Part shown: piece by piece, positions 8,667 through 17,230 of the stretch
Layout: each line of letters starts with the position of its first letter
How positions within the stretch are numbered: the first letter of the stretch is position 1
NCBI RefSeq assembly: GCF_946885885.1
Contig: NZ_CAMPHN010000022.1
Coordinates: 1 to 42,574, forward strand
DNA length: 42,574 nt
Source of the DNA: an uncultured Pseudomonas sp.
Lineage (GTDB): Bacteria; Pseudomonadota; Gammaproteobacteria; Pseudomonadales; Pseudomonadaceae
Reading direction: 5' to 3'
The notes under the pieces: model-generated
What the model was told of the DNA's origin: nothing
Database searches by the model: none
Seen by the model: only the letters and a program-made list of their open reading frames with translations
Made by a program: the position numbers and the translations under genes

Positions 8667-9030
8667 GATATACCAGCCGGAGCGCTTCATCGTCGGTTGG
8701 GTTTACCAACGACGCATTACCAGGTGCACCATGCCGCCGTGGATGGACTCCCGACAAAACTGGCTGCAGATCTAGCACATGAGTTAGGCCTGCCATGCTC
8801 TCAGGTAACAAAGCGGGCAGGAGCAATGCTCAGAAAGCTTCTAACGAACGCTTGTCTCTTCGTTGAAGGTTCAGGGCACGGTTTTAGGCCAGGATCACTC
8901 CCTAACCCTCAAATTAATTACCCCTCAAACCTGAGCAAGGACGCTCAGCGAAACGCCGAAAGGCAACCTGAAGTGGCTTGCAGCCACTTCGACAGCAGGC
9001 ACACCTGATCGGCAGGCCGCCGCTAAACCT

Positions 9031-9064
9031 ACTTTTTCAACAGAATCGGCCATAAAGGGACATT
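9031..9064 (+). repeat. Terminal repeat, copy 1 (left end of cassette 1)
   Basis: It reads actttttcaacagaatcggc and extends to ggacatt at 9058-9064. The outermost 20 bp recur at 13474-13493 and, in reverse, at 13309-13328 and 16801-16820. Confidence 0.7.
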
Positions 9065-9330
9065 CATCGTCTCTGTTCTAGACAAGATGATTTACGTCAG
9101 CAGTGAATTTTGTTTAGTTCTCTTAGTATCGATTACACAAAAGTCCGGACACCCTCTGTTCATGTTCTGGTTATTTTGCGTAGCAGTGGGCGAATTCTGG
9201 GAAAGCTGGTTTCACGTAGTTAAGGGCAGGGATGTACCACCCCTGCGTTGTTCTCAATAATGACGCTAAGTCAGGATTCGAGGCTCCGTTTAAATTTCAT
9301 TCTAAATCTAGTCGCCTAGTTGTTGACAAG

Positions 9331-9360
9331 TTTACTTTTTCAGTGCCCCCGTGGTATCAT
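9331..9360 (+). promoter_or_regulatory. Candidate sigma-70 promoter
   Basis: A tttact hexamer (9331-9336) and a tatcat hexamer (9355-9360) are separated by 18 bp. It lies about 85 bp upstream of the small ORF at 9443 inside cassette 1. A perfect ttgaca at 9323 is too far from tatcat (26 bp) to pair with it. Confidence 0.35.
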
Positions 9361-9442
9361 TTCAATATCTCGTCTTGGCAACAAAAGTTGCTTCGACTCC
9401 AGAGCAATATGCTGCGTCATATGCGGCTCTTGGGGAGGCGGG

Positions 9443-9652
9443 TTGTTGATACTGGTCGTGCTGGCAATATTAATGTGGTACCTGCAAGCACTCATCGATA
9501 CACCAAAAGTAACTCAACAACCTGGACAAGAAGGAGACAGGCGTATGAAGAAAGTCGTTATTAAAACATTTGTAAATTTCATGGCAAATGCAACAACAGC
9601 CTTCTGCGTCAACAACCTGCCTACCTTGACCATTCGAGTATCTCGGTTCTAA
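9443..9652 (+). CDS. Small hydrophobic protein, 69 aa
   Basis: From a TTG at 9443 preceded by a strong ggggaggcggg ribosome-binding sequence, the frame gives a one-helix membrane segment (LLILVVLAILMWYLQAL), then a polar linker and MKKVVIKTFVNFMANATT. A second start with its own aaggag site lies in frame at 9545 and would give a 35-residue peptide. A candidate promoter upstream and a clear terminator at 9708 make this a self-contained transcription unit. I do not recognise a family; small membrane peptides in defence islands are often toxins or effectors, but that is inference. Confidence 0.4.
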   Translation: MLILVVLAILMWYLQALIDTPKVTQQPGQEGDRRMKKVVIKTFVNFMANATTAFCVNNLPTLTIRVSRF

Positions 9653-9707
9653 TCGAGAATACTCATCGCAATTCAACGTGTTGCTTGTCCAGCACACCAA
9701 TTAAAAC

Positions 9708-9735
9708 ACCCAGCACTAGCTGGGTTTTTTCTTTT
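9708..9735 (+). terminator. Rho-independent terminator
   Basis: The stem acccag/ctgggt (9708-9713 and 9720-9725) with a 6-bp loop is followed by a run of T residues interrupted by one C. It ends the transcription unit of the small ORF and separates it from the nuclease-helicase genes. Confidence 0.8.
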
Positions 9736-9929
9736 CCGATGATCCATGCGATTGCAACGAAGAAAAGACTTTCAGCTGCAGCAACGCTGATGGCTTCATC
9801 TCAACAGTCTAGCTTGGCCACAAGGCGCATCAGTGATACGAGTGATTCGGGCATCTTGGAGGCCCAAACCGAACCACGCGCATAGTGGCCATGCGCTACA
9901 GTGCGGGTAAAAGGACTGAGCGAGGCTCC

Positions 9930-10439
9930 ATGAGCAAGCACATCGAACACTCTTCTTACCGCGAAAAGCTGGTCGAGCACCTGTTTGTCGGCGATCTGCT
10001 TAAGCAGTCATGGTGCCTTGATCGCTGTGATGTGGAAGTGGCCAAGCCAGAGGTCGACAACGGTGGCTATGACCTCATCCTTGAGGCCCACGGGGTGACT
10101 AGGCACGTGCAGCTCAAGGCCTCCTTCTTTGGCTCCAGTACCGCCACGCAAAAGCTTAATGTTCGCCTGGGGGATAAGCCTTCCGGCTGCTTGGTCTGGA
10201 TCTACTTTGACGAGGAGACCCTGGACCTGGGCCCATTCCTCTACTTCGACGGTGATCCGGGCAAGCCCCTGCCCTCCCTCGAAGGCACCAAGGTGGTCAA
10301 GCACACCAAGACAGATCACACCGGCAAGAAAGGAGAGCGCCCCAACATCCGCCAGGTAAACCGCGGCGAGTTCACCTCCCATAAGACCCTCGAAGGCATC
10401 TACGGTGCCCTGTTCGGACCTGTTCCAGCAGACCTCTAA
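9930..10439 (+). CDS. PD-(D/E)XK-type nuclease
   Basis: The core is a restriction-endonuclease-like fold: an N-terminal helix (SSYREKLVEHLFVGDLL), then DNGGYDLILEA and the strand HVQLKAS, giving the D...D-x15-QxK signature of PD-(D/E)XK nucleases near residues 40-60. The QxK form (Gln instead of Glu) is common in Holliday-junction-type and defence nucleases. I prefer the ATG at 9930 because the fold begins right there; a start at 9885 would add 15 poorly structured residues. The helicase gene overlaps its 3' end (helicase start at 10405 or 10453), so a nuclease-helicase pair is likely, with the nuclease cutting DNA that the helicase exposes. The protein is about 169 residues and cytoplasmic. 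Confidence 0.72.
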   Translation: MSKHIEHSSYREKLVEHLFVGDLLKQSWCLDRCDVEVAKPEVDNGGYDLILEAHGVTRHVQLKASFFGSSTATQKLNVRLGDKPSGCLVWIYFDEETLDLGPFLYFDGDPGKPLPSLEGTKVVKHTKTDHTGKKGERPNIRQVNRGEFTSHKTLEGIYGALFGPVPADL

Positions 10440-11865
10440 GCGGATACTCGGCGTGCTACTCAAAAACAGTTTCCTGGGTGCCAACCTGACTTTTTCTCCC
10501 AGGTTCACGGCCTATGTCACCGACGACAAGCTCACCCTCAAGCTCGGGGACAAGAACTATGCTTGGCCCCTGGTAGCTATTGCCGGCATCGAGATTGAGC
10601 CGGGCGTTGTCTGGACCCAGGCCCACATAACCACCCTGGATGGCCAGCTCCTTAAGCTCGATGGCATCGACAAGGCCGAGGGCACTCGATGGCTCTCAGC
10701 CTTTGAGGATCTACTCCATAAGCAGGTGGCGACTGCCGGAAAACAAGGCATTACCCTGTACCGCTCCTGGCTGACCAGAATCCTCCATCAGCTGCCTGAT
10801 TCCTGGCACCCATCTTGGATGGGAGAGCACCTGGTCAGAGCTACACCGCCAGCGGAACTTCCCTGTGGACTGACCATAGATGAAATCGCCCTACACCCGG
10901 CTATCAAGGGTGCCATTGCGGCTTATCCGAAGATCCTGACAGAAGTACCTATTCGCCCTGCAGAGGGGTTAGGCGCTCACCTGAACCGGCTCAATGAAGC
11001 TCTCTTCGAAAAGCATAAGACCCTGGCCCTCTTCGACACGCTTGAGTCCACACCACTGACCGAAGAGCAGCGACGCGCCGTTATCTGTTTCGACTCGAAC
11101 GTTCTTCTGGTGGCCGCAGCAGGCTCGGGTAAAACCGCCACCATGGTCGCCAAGGCCGCCTATGCCATTTCCACCGGCATCGTTAAGCCTTCGGAAGTCC
11201 TCATGCTGGCGTTCAACGCCGACGCCGCAGAAGAGCTGCAGCAGCGCTTGGAGAAGCGTCTTGCGACATACCCGAAGGCCGATCAGATTGCCTGCAGAAC
11301 CTTCCACAGCTTTGGACTGTCGGTGATCGGGGACGCCACCGCTGCCAAACCCCGGCCGGCGGCCTGGCTTGAAGGCAGTCAGGATGTGGCCAAGGTCGTT
11401 ACGATCATGCAGGAGCTCAATGAGTCAGACCCTGCGTTCCGGACAAACCTGGCGCTGGTGCGTACCGTGTTCTCCCAGCCTATCGGCAAGATGCCGGGCG
11501 GGATCGTGTCCGATCAGGACAGCCAGAAGGAGCTCATCACCTCTCGGGGCGAGACGGTCAAAAGTCGAGAGGAACAGGTGATTGCCGACTGGCTGTTCTT
11601 CCATGGGGTCAACTACAAGTATGAAGCCCCCTACCCCATCAAGACCGCCGATGCCCAGCACAGCCAGTACCACCCGGACTTCTACTATCCAGAGGTGAAG
11701 CTGTTCCATGAACACTTTGCCCTTAACGCCCAGGGCATACCGCCCAGGGAGTTCAAGGGTTATGCAGCAAGCGTGGAGTGGAAGCGTGAGTTGCATAAGC
11801 TGAAAGAAACCTGTTTGAGACCACCAGCCATACCCTGCGCTCCGGAGAAGGTCTCGCAGCCCTAA
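10405..11865 (+). CDS. Helicase IV (HelD)-like superfamily 1 helicase, N-terminal part, frameshifted
   Basis: This fragment holds the N-terminal accessory domain (LTLKLGDKNYAWPLVAIAGI) as in E. coli helicase IV, then the SF1 motor: Q-motif LTEEQRRAVICF, Walker A AAAGSGKT near residue 238, motif Ia LAFNADAAEEL and RTFHSFGL. It ends abruptly after WKRELHKLKETC, where the frame runs into an unrelated tail and stop. One frame over, starting near 11822, the coding continues smoothly with ETTSHTLRSGEGLAAL and on into the next ORF. No canonical slippery heptamer is visible, so I read it as a frameshift mutation or sequence error. The start is uncertain: GTG at 10405, or GTG at 10453. Confidence 0.82.
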   Translation: MPCSDLFQQTSKRILGVLLKNSFLGANLTFSPRFTAYVTDDKLTLKLGDKNYAWPLVAIAGIEIEPGVVWTQAHITTLDGQLLKLDGIDKAEGTRWLSAFEDLLHKQVATAGKQGITLYRSWLTRILHQLPDSWHPSWMGEHLVRATPPAELPCGLTIDEIALHPAIKGAIAAYPKILTEVPIRPAEGLGAHLNRLNEALFEKHKTLALFDTLESTPLTEEQRRAVICFDSNVLLVAAAGSGKTATMVAKAAYAISTGIVKPSEVLMLAFNADAAEELQQRLEKRLATYPKADQIACRTFHSFGLSVIGDATAAKPRPAAWLEGSQDVAKVVTIMQELNESDPAFRTNLALVRTVFSQPIGKMPGGIVSDQDSQKELITSRGETVKSREEQVIADWLFFHGVNYKYEAPYPIKTADAQHSQYHPDFYYPEVKLFHEHFALNAQGIPPREFKGYAASVEWKRELHKLKETCLRPPAIPCAPEKVSQP

Positions 11866-11888
11866 AAGAGGCTCTTGAAAGCCGCGGA

Positions 11889-13130
11889 GTGAAACTAAAA
11901 CCGGATCCAGACCGCATCTCTCGCGGCCGACCGCCGTTGGAGAACGAGACGCTGGCGCGAATCATCAGAAACCTCATGCAGCACGCCAAGGGCAACCAGC
12001 TGTCCCCTGAAGAGCTCACGCAGCGCTCTTCGAAACTGGACCCGATCCGGGGCCCACTGATCGTCAACCTGTACACCAAGGTGCTTGCCCGTTGGCAGGC
12101 CGAGCTTAAGAGCACCGGTACCGTCGACTTCGACGACATGATCAACATGGCCATCGCGCACGCCGAATCCGGTCGGTACCGGTCACCCTACAAGCTGGTT
12201 ATAGCTGACGAATACCAGGACGCCTCTGCAGCCCGGGCCCGTCTGCTCAAGGCCATTACAGTCAGCCCCAACACCTTCCTCACTGCAGTTGGTGATGACG
12301 CCCAGAGCATCAACCGGTTTGCCGGCGCCGATATCAGCGTGATGCGCAACTTTCAGTCGTTTTACGGCTCTGGAACGGTGCTCTACCTGACCCAGACGTT
12401 TCGCTGTCCGGAGGAGATCTGCAAAGTCTCCAGCGAGTTCGTCCAAGAGAACCCTATGCAGCTCAAGAAGCAGGTTCGGACCAACTCCACCGTCCAGGGC
12501 AAGGCCATCCAGTGCTTTGCGGCAAAGAAGGACAATGAGCTCAGCAGCCTGGTGGAGGATCGCTTGAGCAAGATCGCCACCAAGCTCAAGGCAGTCTGGG
12601 ATCAACAGCGAAAGCCAACCATCATGCTCTTGGGCCGGTACCGAAACGACCGCCCGCACAACATGTCGGACCTGAAGCGGCTTTGCGGCCCAAACATCGA
12701 CCTCCAGTTCACCACCGTACATAGCAGCAAGGGGACCGAGGCCGACTATGTGTTGATGCTGAACGTCATCGGCGGTCGCAGAGGATTCCCCAGCGAGATT
12801 GAGGATGATCCAATCCTGCAGAGCGCGATGCCTGAGGCCGAAGAGTTTCCCTTTGCCGAGGAAAGGAGGCTGTTCTATGTGGCCCTCACCCGGGCCAGGC
12901 GCGGGGTCTTCATCTTCACCGTTGCCCGCAGGTGCTCAGCCTTTCTGACCGAGCTCGCCAACAAGAAACAGATCACCATCGTCGACCGCGAGGGGCAGGA
13001 AGTAGCGACTAAACTTTGCCCCGCATGCGGGAAAGGCTTCCGCACGCAAAGGACAGGCAAATACGGGGAATTTATCGGCTGCTCGGAGTATCCGCGCTGC
13101 ACCTGGAAAGCCCGAACAGCATCGGCATAA
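11889..13130 (+). CDS. Helicase IV-like helicase, C-terminal part with topoisomerase-type zinc finger
   Basis: This is the second half of the split helicase. It carries motif II IADEYQDAS near residue 105, motif III VGDDAQSINRFAGAD, motif IV QTFRCPEEI, motif V TVHSSKGTEADYVL and motif VI RRLFYVALTRARRGVF, all typical of UvrD/Rep/HelD helicases. Added at the C-terminus is a four-cysteine zinc ribbon (CPACGKGF, then FIGCSEYPRC) like those of topoisomerase I, absent from E. coli HelD. The real coding sequence starts in this frame at about 11822, upstream of the nominal GTG. Intact, the protein would be near 900 residues. It probably unwinds DNA for the upstream nuclease. Confidence 0.85.
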   Translation: MKLKPDPDRISRGRPPLENETLARIIRNLMQHAKGNQLSPEELTQRSSKLDPIRGPLIVNLYTKVLARWQAELKSTGTVDFDDMINMAIAHAESGRYRSPYKLVIADEYQDASAARARLLKAITVSPNTFLTAVGDDAQSINRFAGADISVMRNFQSFYGSGTVLYLTQTFRCPEEICKVSSEFVQENPMQLKKQVRTNSTVQGKAIQCFAAKKDNELSSLVEDRLSKIATKLKAVWDQQRKPTIMLLGRYRNDRPHNMSDLKRLCGPNIDLQFTTVHSSKGTEADYVLMLNVIGGRRGFPSEIEDDPILQSAMPEAEEFPFAEERRLFYVALTRARRGVFIFTVARRCSAFLTELANKKQITIVDREGQEVATKLCPACGKGFRTQRTGKYGEFIGCSEYPRCTWKARTASA

Positions 13131-13308
13131 ATGGATAACTATATCGATGCCCGCGAACATCGAGCTCAATCTCACATGTGCACACGAGACCTGGCAAAGA
13201 TCAGATGGCTCACTAGATTACCGGCGCGGAGATTCAAAGCTGAGTCAGTGCCAACAATATACTGCTCACGTCAGGTCGAAACCGCCTGTATGCCAATGTC
13301 CGCACATG

Positions 13309-13328
13309 GCCGATTGTGTTGAAAAAGT
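13309..13328 (-). repeat. Terminal repeat, copy 2 (right end of cassette 1)
   Basis: Reverse complement of the 9031 repeat with one substitution; the extended match runs back to 13295. Confidence 0.7.
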
Positions 13329-13473
13329 CACCTCTGCTCGGCCAGCCATGCATTGAGGGGTGAAAACGCCATTTTTTGCACGCTGCTAGGTCTAATCTGA
13401 GTTCTGACCCCTGTACTCAATACGTGGATTTCAATCTCAGGCGCGTACTTTTCTACGGTGGAAACTGAAACCG

Positions 13474-13509
13474 ACTTTTTCAACAGAATCGGCTTCAACA
13501 GAATCGGCC
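13474..13509 (+). repeat. Terminal repeat, copy 3, with a 15-bp tandem duplication
   Basis: It reads actttttcaacagaatcggc (13474-13493), and its inner 15 bp ttcaacagaatcggc are immediately repeated at 13494-13508. The duplication looks like slippage or a nested insertion at the end. Confidence 0.7.
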
Positions 13510-13605
13510 GGAAGCAGCCACAGCGGACAGCCATCTACACCTATGTAGAGTGTTAATGTCGGCTATTACGCTAGGAGATCGCACTGAATCATGGAGGAGA
13601 AATCG

Positions 13606-16600
13606 ATGACGGCTATCAAAGCAGCCATGAAGATGCCCGAGTTGCTGGTATTCGCCAGGCCGCTTGTCACTGGATTCGTAGGGGCGGAGGTTTGGCGGGT
13701 AGCGTTCTACCTCGGAGCGAACTTCGCTCCGACATTGTCTGACGTAGCCCTCTGGGTAAAGATCGGCGGGATACTGAGCGGAGCGTTGCTATGTCTGACC
13801 TACGCATTCAAGAGGGGAGCGCACGTCGCTGCTGCACGAATGGGCCGCAGTCTTCGCTTCGATCTGCTGGTCGCGATCGGTATCGGCATCTGGATAAACG
13901 AGTTAGCCTCGCCCTGGCTAGCCAAGGTTCACGCAGCATTAATGGATGCGGATCCTCATTGGGCACCAGCGGTCTTCATTCTGCTCTGCGCAGTACTGTT
14001 GTCACCACTGGTTCAACAATGCTGGCCTAGCCCCAAAAGAACGACTCCGCAGTTGTACTTCATTGCAGATGAGGAAATCGGTGAAGAGACGGAAGATCTG
14101 CTTGCGACCAAGGTGCAAGCAAAGTCGTTCGCAGAGACAGTTATCGCAAGTGCTGCCCACCCTGGGCTTGTCTTTGGGGTTGATGGACCATGGGGAGTCG
14201 GCAAGACAAGCTTCATCAACCTTGCTGAGCGTTACTGGGTAGAAGAAGACGGGGTCATTGTTTGTCGATTCGAACCCCTTCGGTACGCATCAGAGCCCGA
14301 CCTTGCGGACCGCTTGATTCGTGACTTGTCTGCATCTATTCAACGAAAGGTCTTTGCTCCGGAGTTTCGGCCAGCGGCATCGCGATACTCCCGGTTGATA
14401 AAAGGAAAGGCCGACGTTTCGTTCCTTGGCTTCAAGCTTTCCTTGGAACCATCGCAGGAGACCGTTGATGAGCTGCTCGATGACATCGACGAGGTCCTCA
14501 GGCGGATCGGCCGTCGCGTAATCATTGTCATCGACGACCTGGATCGGTTGGACGCGAAAACCACCAACAACGTTCTGTTCGCAACGCGACGGACGTTCAA
14601 GCTCTCTCAGGCCACCTATGTCCTCTGTTACGACACCGAGATACTTGCTGGAAGCAAGGAAGAGGGTTCGAGGGCGCGGGAGTTCCTTGAGAAGTTTGTG
14701 ACAGTCAAGCTGAGCTTGTTCGTTGACAGCTCCAGCATTCGGGACTTCTTACGAAGGGACTGGCATCGCGTAGAAAACCAACTGGGCTCGATTCCCTCCG
14801 ACACAATGGTGAAGCTGGGCACCGTGCTCAACGAGTTGGCGGAAATTCTCGACGGTGAGTTGGCGGCGAATTACTTGCCCCTTGTGGGCGACTTGCGAAA
14901 GGTAAAGCGCTTCGTCAACGCCATGCTGCTCATGCAAATCGAGAAGAGCAACTTAGGCCGGATGGACTTCAACAGGCGCGACCTCATAAACCTAATGCTT
15001 TTGCATCTGCACTACCCTGGGTTGTTCAGGCGCATCTACGCCGAAGAGACGGAGGGACGTTGTGGAACCTTCTCGGTACGTCGTGAATATGATGGGCGCG
15101 ATTACAAGTTCAAGAACTCGGCTAAGTTTTCAACGCTGGTGGCAGAACATCAAGGGGTCGCAGGGTTCCTTTTGACACAACTCTTCGACTTAACAACGCT
15201 GAAGTTAGGTGATCGAAGCGAGGTAGATGAGGCGGTCCTGGTGTCGCGTGCTTGCTTCAACCAGAATTCCTTTAGGAATCTGGAGGGATACCTAAAGCTC
15301 ATTGTGCGGTTCGCCACACCCGAGCCGCAGGAGACATTTGTTCTGTACCAGGAAGCCGTGGAACGAGTTCAAAAGGGTGCGTCCATTGGTTCAGTTCTGA
15401 CGTCGGGTGACTTCCAATTGGAGCTAGGGGAGCGCGCGCATGACCAGTTCTGGAGGTTGCTCGTCAATCAGTCTCATGACTTCACTCGCGCTGTTGCCGA
15501 AGATGCCATCAACACGCTCGTAGACTACCTACCGCACTACTCGGCGATTGCGAATGATGATCGAGGGTTGCGGCAGAGGTCGATCTACTCCCTGCTGCGA
15601 CTCTTGGATAGTGCCGGCTGGGGGAGGACATCAGGCCGTCGTCGGTCGAATACTGCGGAGAATGTCATAGAGATCGCATGGCGGATTTTCGGTGAACGCG
15701 CCTACGCAGGCAAAGGTCTACTTCAACGTCTTGCAAGCAGTGATCGCGGCGTCCTCGGCTGGAACGATCTCATGATCTTCAGGCTGCAATGCTCCGCAGA
15801 TCGTCAGGGGCAATTGTTCAATCTTCATTCAGCCCTCATCGTCCATCAGGACGAAAATGCGGCGACAACTGGATTCGTCAGCAATCTCGCATTGATGGGG
15901 ATGAGAAGACTGTCTCAAGAGGTCTTCGCGCTGTTCAAGCGAGCCTACATTGATCGGCAGCGAAACTTTTTTGCGGAAGTCAGTGATGCCCCAGTTGCAG
16001 ACTTTCTCGGTGAGGTTTCGTCTCAACTGGGCCAGCATGCTTCAAGTGATACTCAATCCGAGCATGATGCCGCTTCGCTTACTCGACGTATTTCCTCGGC
16101 ACGCTCCCTCGTCAAATCCTTTGTGATCTACCAGTTGAGTAATCCACTGCCCCCAAATGGGTCAGGTGTTGGCTGTGGGCATTACGACGAGCATGGGGCT
16201 GGCGATGGTGGTGGTATAGCTAGGCTGATGAACGAATATGCGTTTGGATTCTGCTTCCACCCCGATATCCACGAGGACAATGTCTTTCATTTTCTCGACC
16301 ACTGCCTGTCGCATTTGAGTAATCCTTTCTTTTCGGGCGGAGATGAAGAAGGTTACTTTGCTTCAAAATCTGAGATTTCGAGCGGTTTTGATCCGAAGGA
16401 AATGGGACGTTACTGGGCTCAGCATCGGGAACACATTCGACAAAGAGAATTGCATATCAAAGAGCGGTATGTAGTCACATCCGACTACACAGCTTCGTAT
16501 AGCGAGGATCTGGTTGGGGTCTTCGCCGTACTTGATGAATTAGCTAACGAAGTTACAGCGAGTTTGCCGGAGCCCGACAGTATTCCGCTGAACTCGGCTG

Positions 16601-16614
16601 AGTCCGCTCAATGA
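13606..16614 (+). CDS. Membrane KAP-family P-loop NTPase
   Basis: About 1000 residues. Four hydrophobic segments occupy roughly residues 10-140, followed by a KAP NTPase: Walker A GPWGVGKTSF near 197, a linker with FEPLRYASEPDLADRL, and Walker B VIIVIDDLDRLD near 308, the double-Asp form typical of KAP proteins. The C-terminal 550 residues are helical and unassigned. KAP NTPases are membrane-associated STAND-like ATPases found repeatedly in bacterial defence loci, where they may sense infection at the inner membrane. I chose the ATG at 13606 because ggaggag lies 6 bp upstream; an ATG at 13591 has only a distant site. The gene stands alone between two inverted repeats. Confidence 0.85.
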   Translation: MTAIKAAMKMPELLVFARPLVTGFVGAEVWRVAFYLGANFAPTLSDVALWVKIGGILSGALLCLTYAFKRGAHVAAARMGRSLRFDLLVAIGIGIWINELASPWLAKVHAALMDADPHWAPAVFILLCAVLLSPLVQQCWPSPKRTTPQLYFIADEEIGEETEDLLATKVQAKSFAETVIASAAHPGLVFGVDGPWGVGKTSFINLAERYWVEEDGVIVCRFEPLRYASEPDLADRLIRDLSASIQRKVFAPEFRPAASRYSRLIKGKADVSFLGFKLSLEPSQETVDELLDDIDEVLRRIGRRVIIVIDDLDRLDAKTTNNVLFATRRTFKLSQATYVLCYDTEILAGSKEEGSRAREFLEKFVTVKLSLFVDSSSIRDFLRRDWHRVENQLGSIPSDTMVKLGTVLNELAEILDGELAANYLPLVGDLRKVKRFVNAMLLMQIEKSNLGRMDFNRRDLINLMLLHLHYPGLFRRIYAEETEGRCGTFSVRREYDGRDYKFKNSAKFSTLVAEHQGVAGFLLTQLFDLTTLKLGDRSEVDEAVLVSRACFNQNSFRNLEGYLKLIVRFATPEPQETFVLYQEAVERVQKGASIGSVLTSGDFQLELGERAHDQFWRLLVNQSHDFTRAVAEDAINTLVDYLPHYSAIANDDRGLRQRSIYSLLRLLDSAGWGRTSGRRRSNTAENVIEIAWRIFGERAYAGKGLLQRLASSDRGVLGWNDLMIFRLQCSADRQGQLFNLHSALIVHQDENAATTGFVSNLALMGMRRLSQEVFALFKRAYIDRQRNFFAEVSDAPVADFLGEVSSQLGQHASSDTQSEHDAASLTRRISSARSLVKSFVIYQLSNPLPPNGSGVGCGHYDEHGAGDGGGIARLMNEYAFGFCFHPDIHEDNVFHFLDHCLSHLSNPFFSGGDEEGYFASKSEISSGFDPKEMGRYWAQHREHIRQRELHIKERYVVTSDYTASYSEDLVGVFAVLDELANEVTASLPEPDSIPLNSAESAQ

Positions 16615-17230
16615 TGAGGCGCAGGTGGCGTTAAGGAGGTCTCAATCTCACAGGGAGCCTACCTCGCCGCAACATGCCCGAAACAGTGAGGTGATGGCTT
16701 GGCTATCACTGACCGAAACTGCTGCTGACCGGTCATCGGCCGGAGTTCCTTGAATGATTGCAATGGGTCGATTCCGGCCTGTCACGACTGACCGCTGTCG
16801 ACCGATTTTGTTGAAAAAGCCCAGTCGCGATTTTTGCCCATGAAAGAGCGTTAGCGACGCTGAAATCTGGTTCGCTCAGAAGGTGGAGCTTGCTTGGTTT
16901 TTACGTAGCAACGCCGAAATCGAGCGATTTTTGAGCTGCCGAAAAGCAGCTCTCTCAGAATTGGCACTCGAGCATTGCTACGGCATTCGAAAACTTGATG
17001 CCACACTGGACCCACCTGCGCTTGTTTTCACGTCACCTCGTTGAGGCCATACATCCATTAGTTGTTGGAAAAAACTAGAGCGGTTTGCACGCTCAACTCG
17101 TTGCGCCCCAACGGCTGAAGATGATGCTCATTGGCGAAGTGATACAGATTAGGTAGGGCCAGTTTTCGCGCATTTCCAAATTAACGACTACATTCTCCAA
17201 ACCGTGCATGGAAGCGAAACGGAGGGGAGC
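16615..17230. other. Intergenic stretch, 616 bp, no gene
   Basis: It holds the reversed terminal repeat at 16801-16820 and a small hairpin gagctgc/gcagctc (16933-16939 and 16946-16952). No ORF with a credible start was found. The promoter of the lipoprotein operon should lie in its last part, but I cannot point to clear boxes. Confidence 0.5.
16801..16820 (-). repeat. Terminal repeat, copy 4 (right end of cassette 2)
   Basis: Reverse complement of the 20-bp repeat with three substitutions. Confidence 0.6.

Larger units (their letters stand above)
8667..9442. other. Intergenic stretch with cassette boundary
   Basis: A weak ORF at 8697-9008 (TTG start, 103 aa) contains a helix-turn-helix-like KLAADLAHELGLPCSQVTKR segment and may be a remnant of a DNA-binding protein; it has no convincing ribosome-binding site. 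The terminal repeat of the first inverted-repeat cassette begins at 9031. The rest to the promoter candidate at 9331 holds nothing I can identify. Confidence 0.4.
9031..13328. mobile_element. Inverted-repeat-bounded cassette carrying nuclease and helicase
   Basis: The left end actttttcaacagaatcggc (9031-9050) and the right end (13328-13309, reverse complement) match except for one base. The match continues inward: after a shared ccat, four unmatched bases are followed by ggacatt at equal spacing on both sides, so 34-bp termini agree at about 29 positions. Between them lie a small hydrophobic ORF, a PD-(D/E)XK nuclease and a helicase. No transposase is present and I see no clear target-site duplication, so the element would be non-autonomous or a relic of IS-mediated rearrangement. 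Confidence 0.5.
13131..13605. other. Intergenic stretch between two inverted-repeat cassettes
   Basis: No credible gene. It contains the right end of cassette 1 (to 13328), about 145 bp of unrecognised DNA, and the left end of cassette 2 (from 13474). The two facing ends would also enclose a 186-bp MITE-like unit. The KAP gene starts at 13606. Confidence 0.5.
13474..16820. mobile_element. Second inverted-repeat-bounded cassette carrying the KAP NTPase
   Basis: The same terminal sequence stands at 13474 (plus) and, with three substitutions, in reverse at 16820-16801. The KAP NTPase is the only gene between them. Inward of the 20-bp ends both sides contain a related acagcgg-n-cag string at unequal distance. 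No transposase or clear target duplication is present, so this is a proposal resting on the repeated ends and on the identical arrangement of cassette 1. Confidence 0.4.

Noticed and set aside
8697..9008. ORF of 103 aa with a helix-turn-helix-like segment.
   Set aside because: Only a TTG start without a good ribosome-binding site and a low-complexity tail; mentioned as a possible remnant but not called.
9232..9564. ORF of 110 aa overlapping the small hydrophobic gene in another frame.
   Set aside because: Arg/Thr/Ser-rich composition without a hydrophobic core; the other frame has the ribosome-binding site and membrane helix.
11810..11830. Programmed ribosomal frameshift in the helicase gene.
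   Set aside because: No canonical slippery heptamer or following hairpin was seen; a mutation or sequence error is simpler.
12183..12722. Long minus-strand ORF inside the helicase gene, with others such as 41699-42466 opposite the azoreductase.
   Set aside because: They are shadows of real high-GC genes whose plus-strand frames carry complete motifs.
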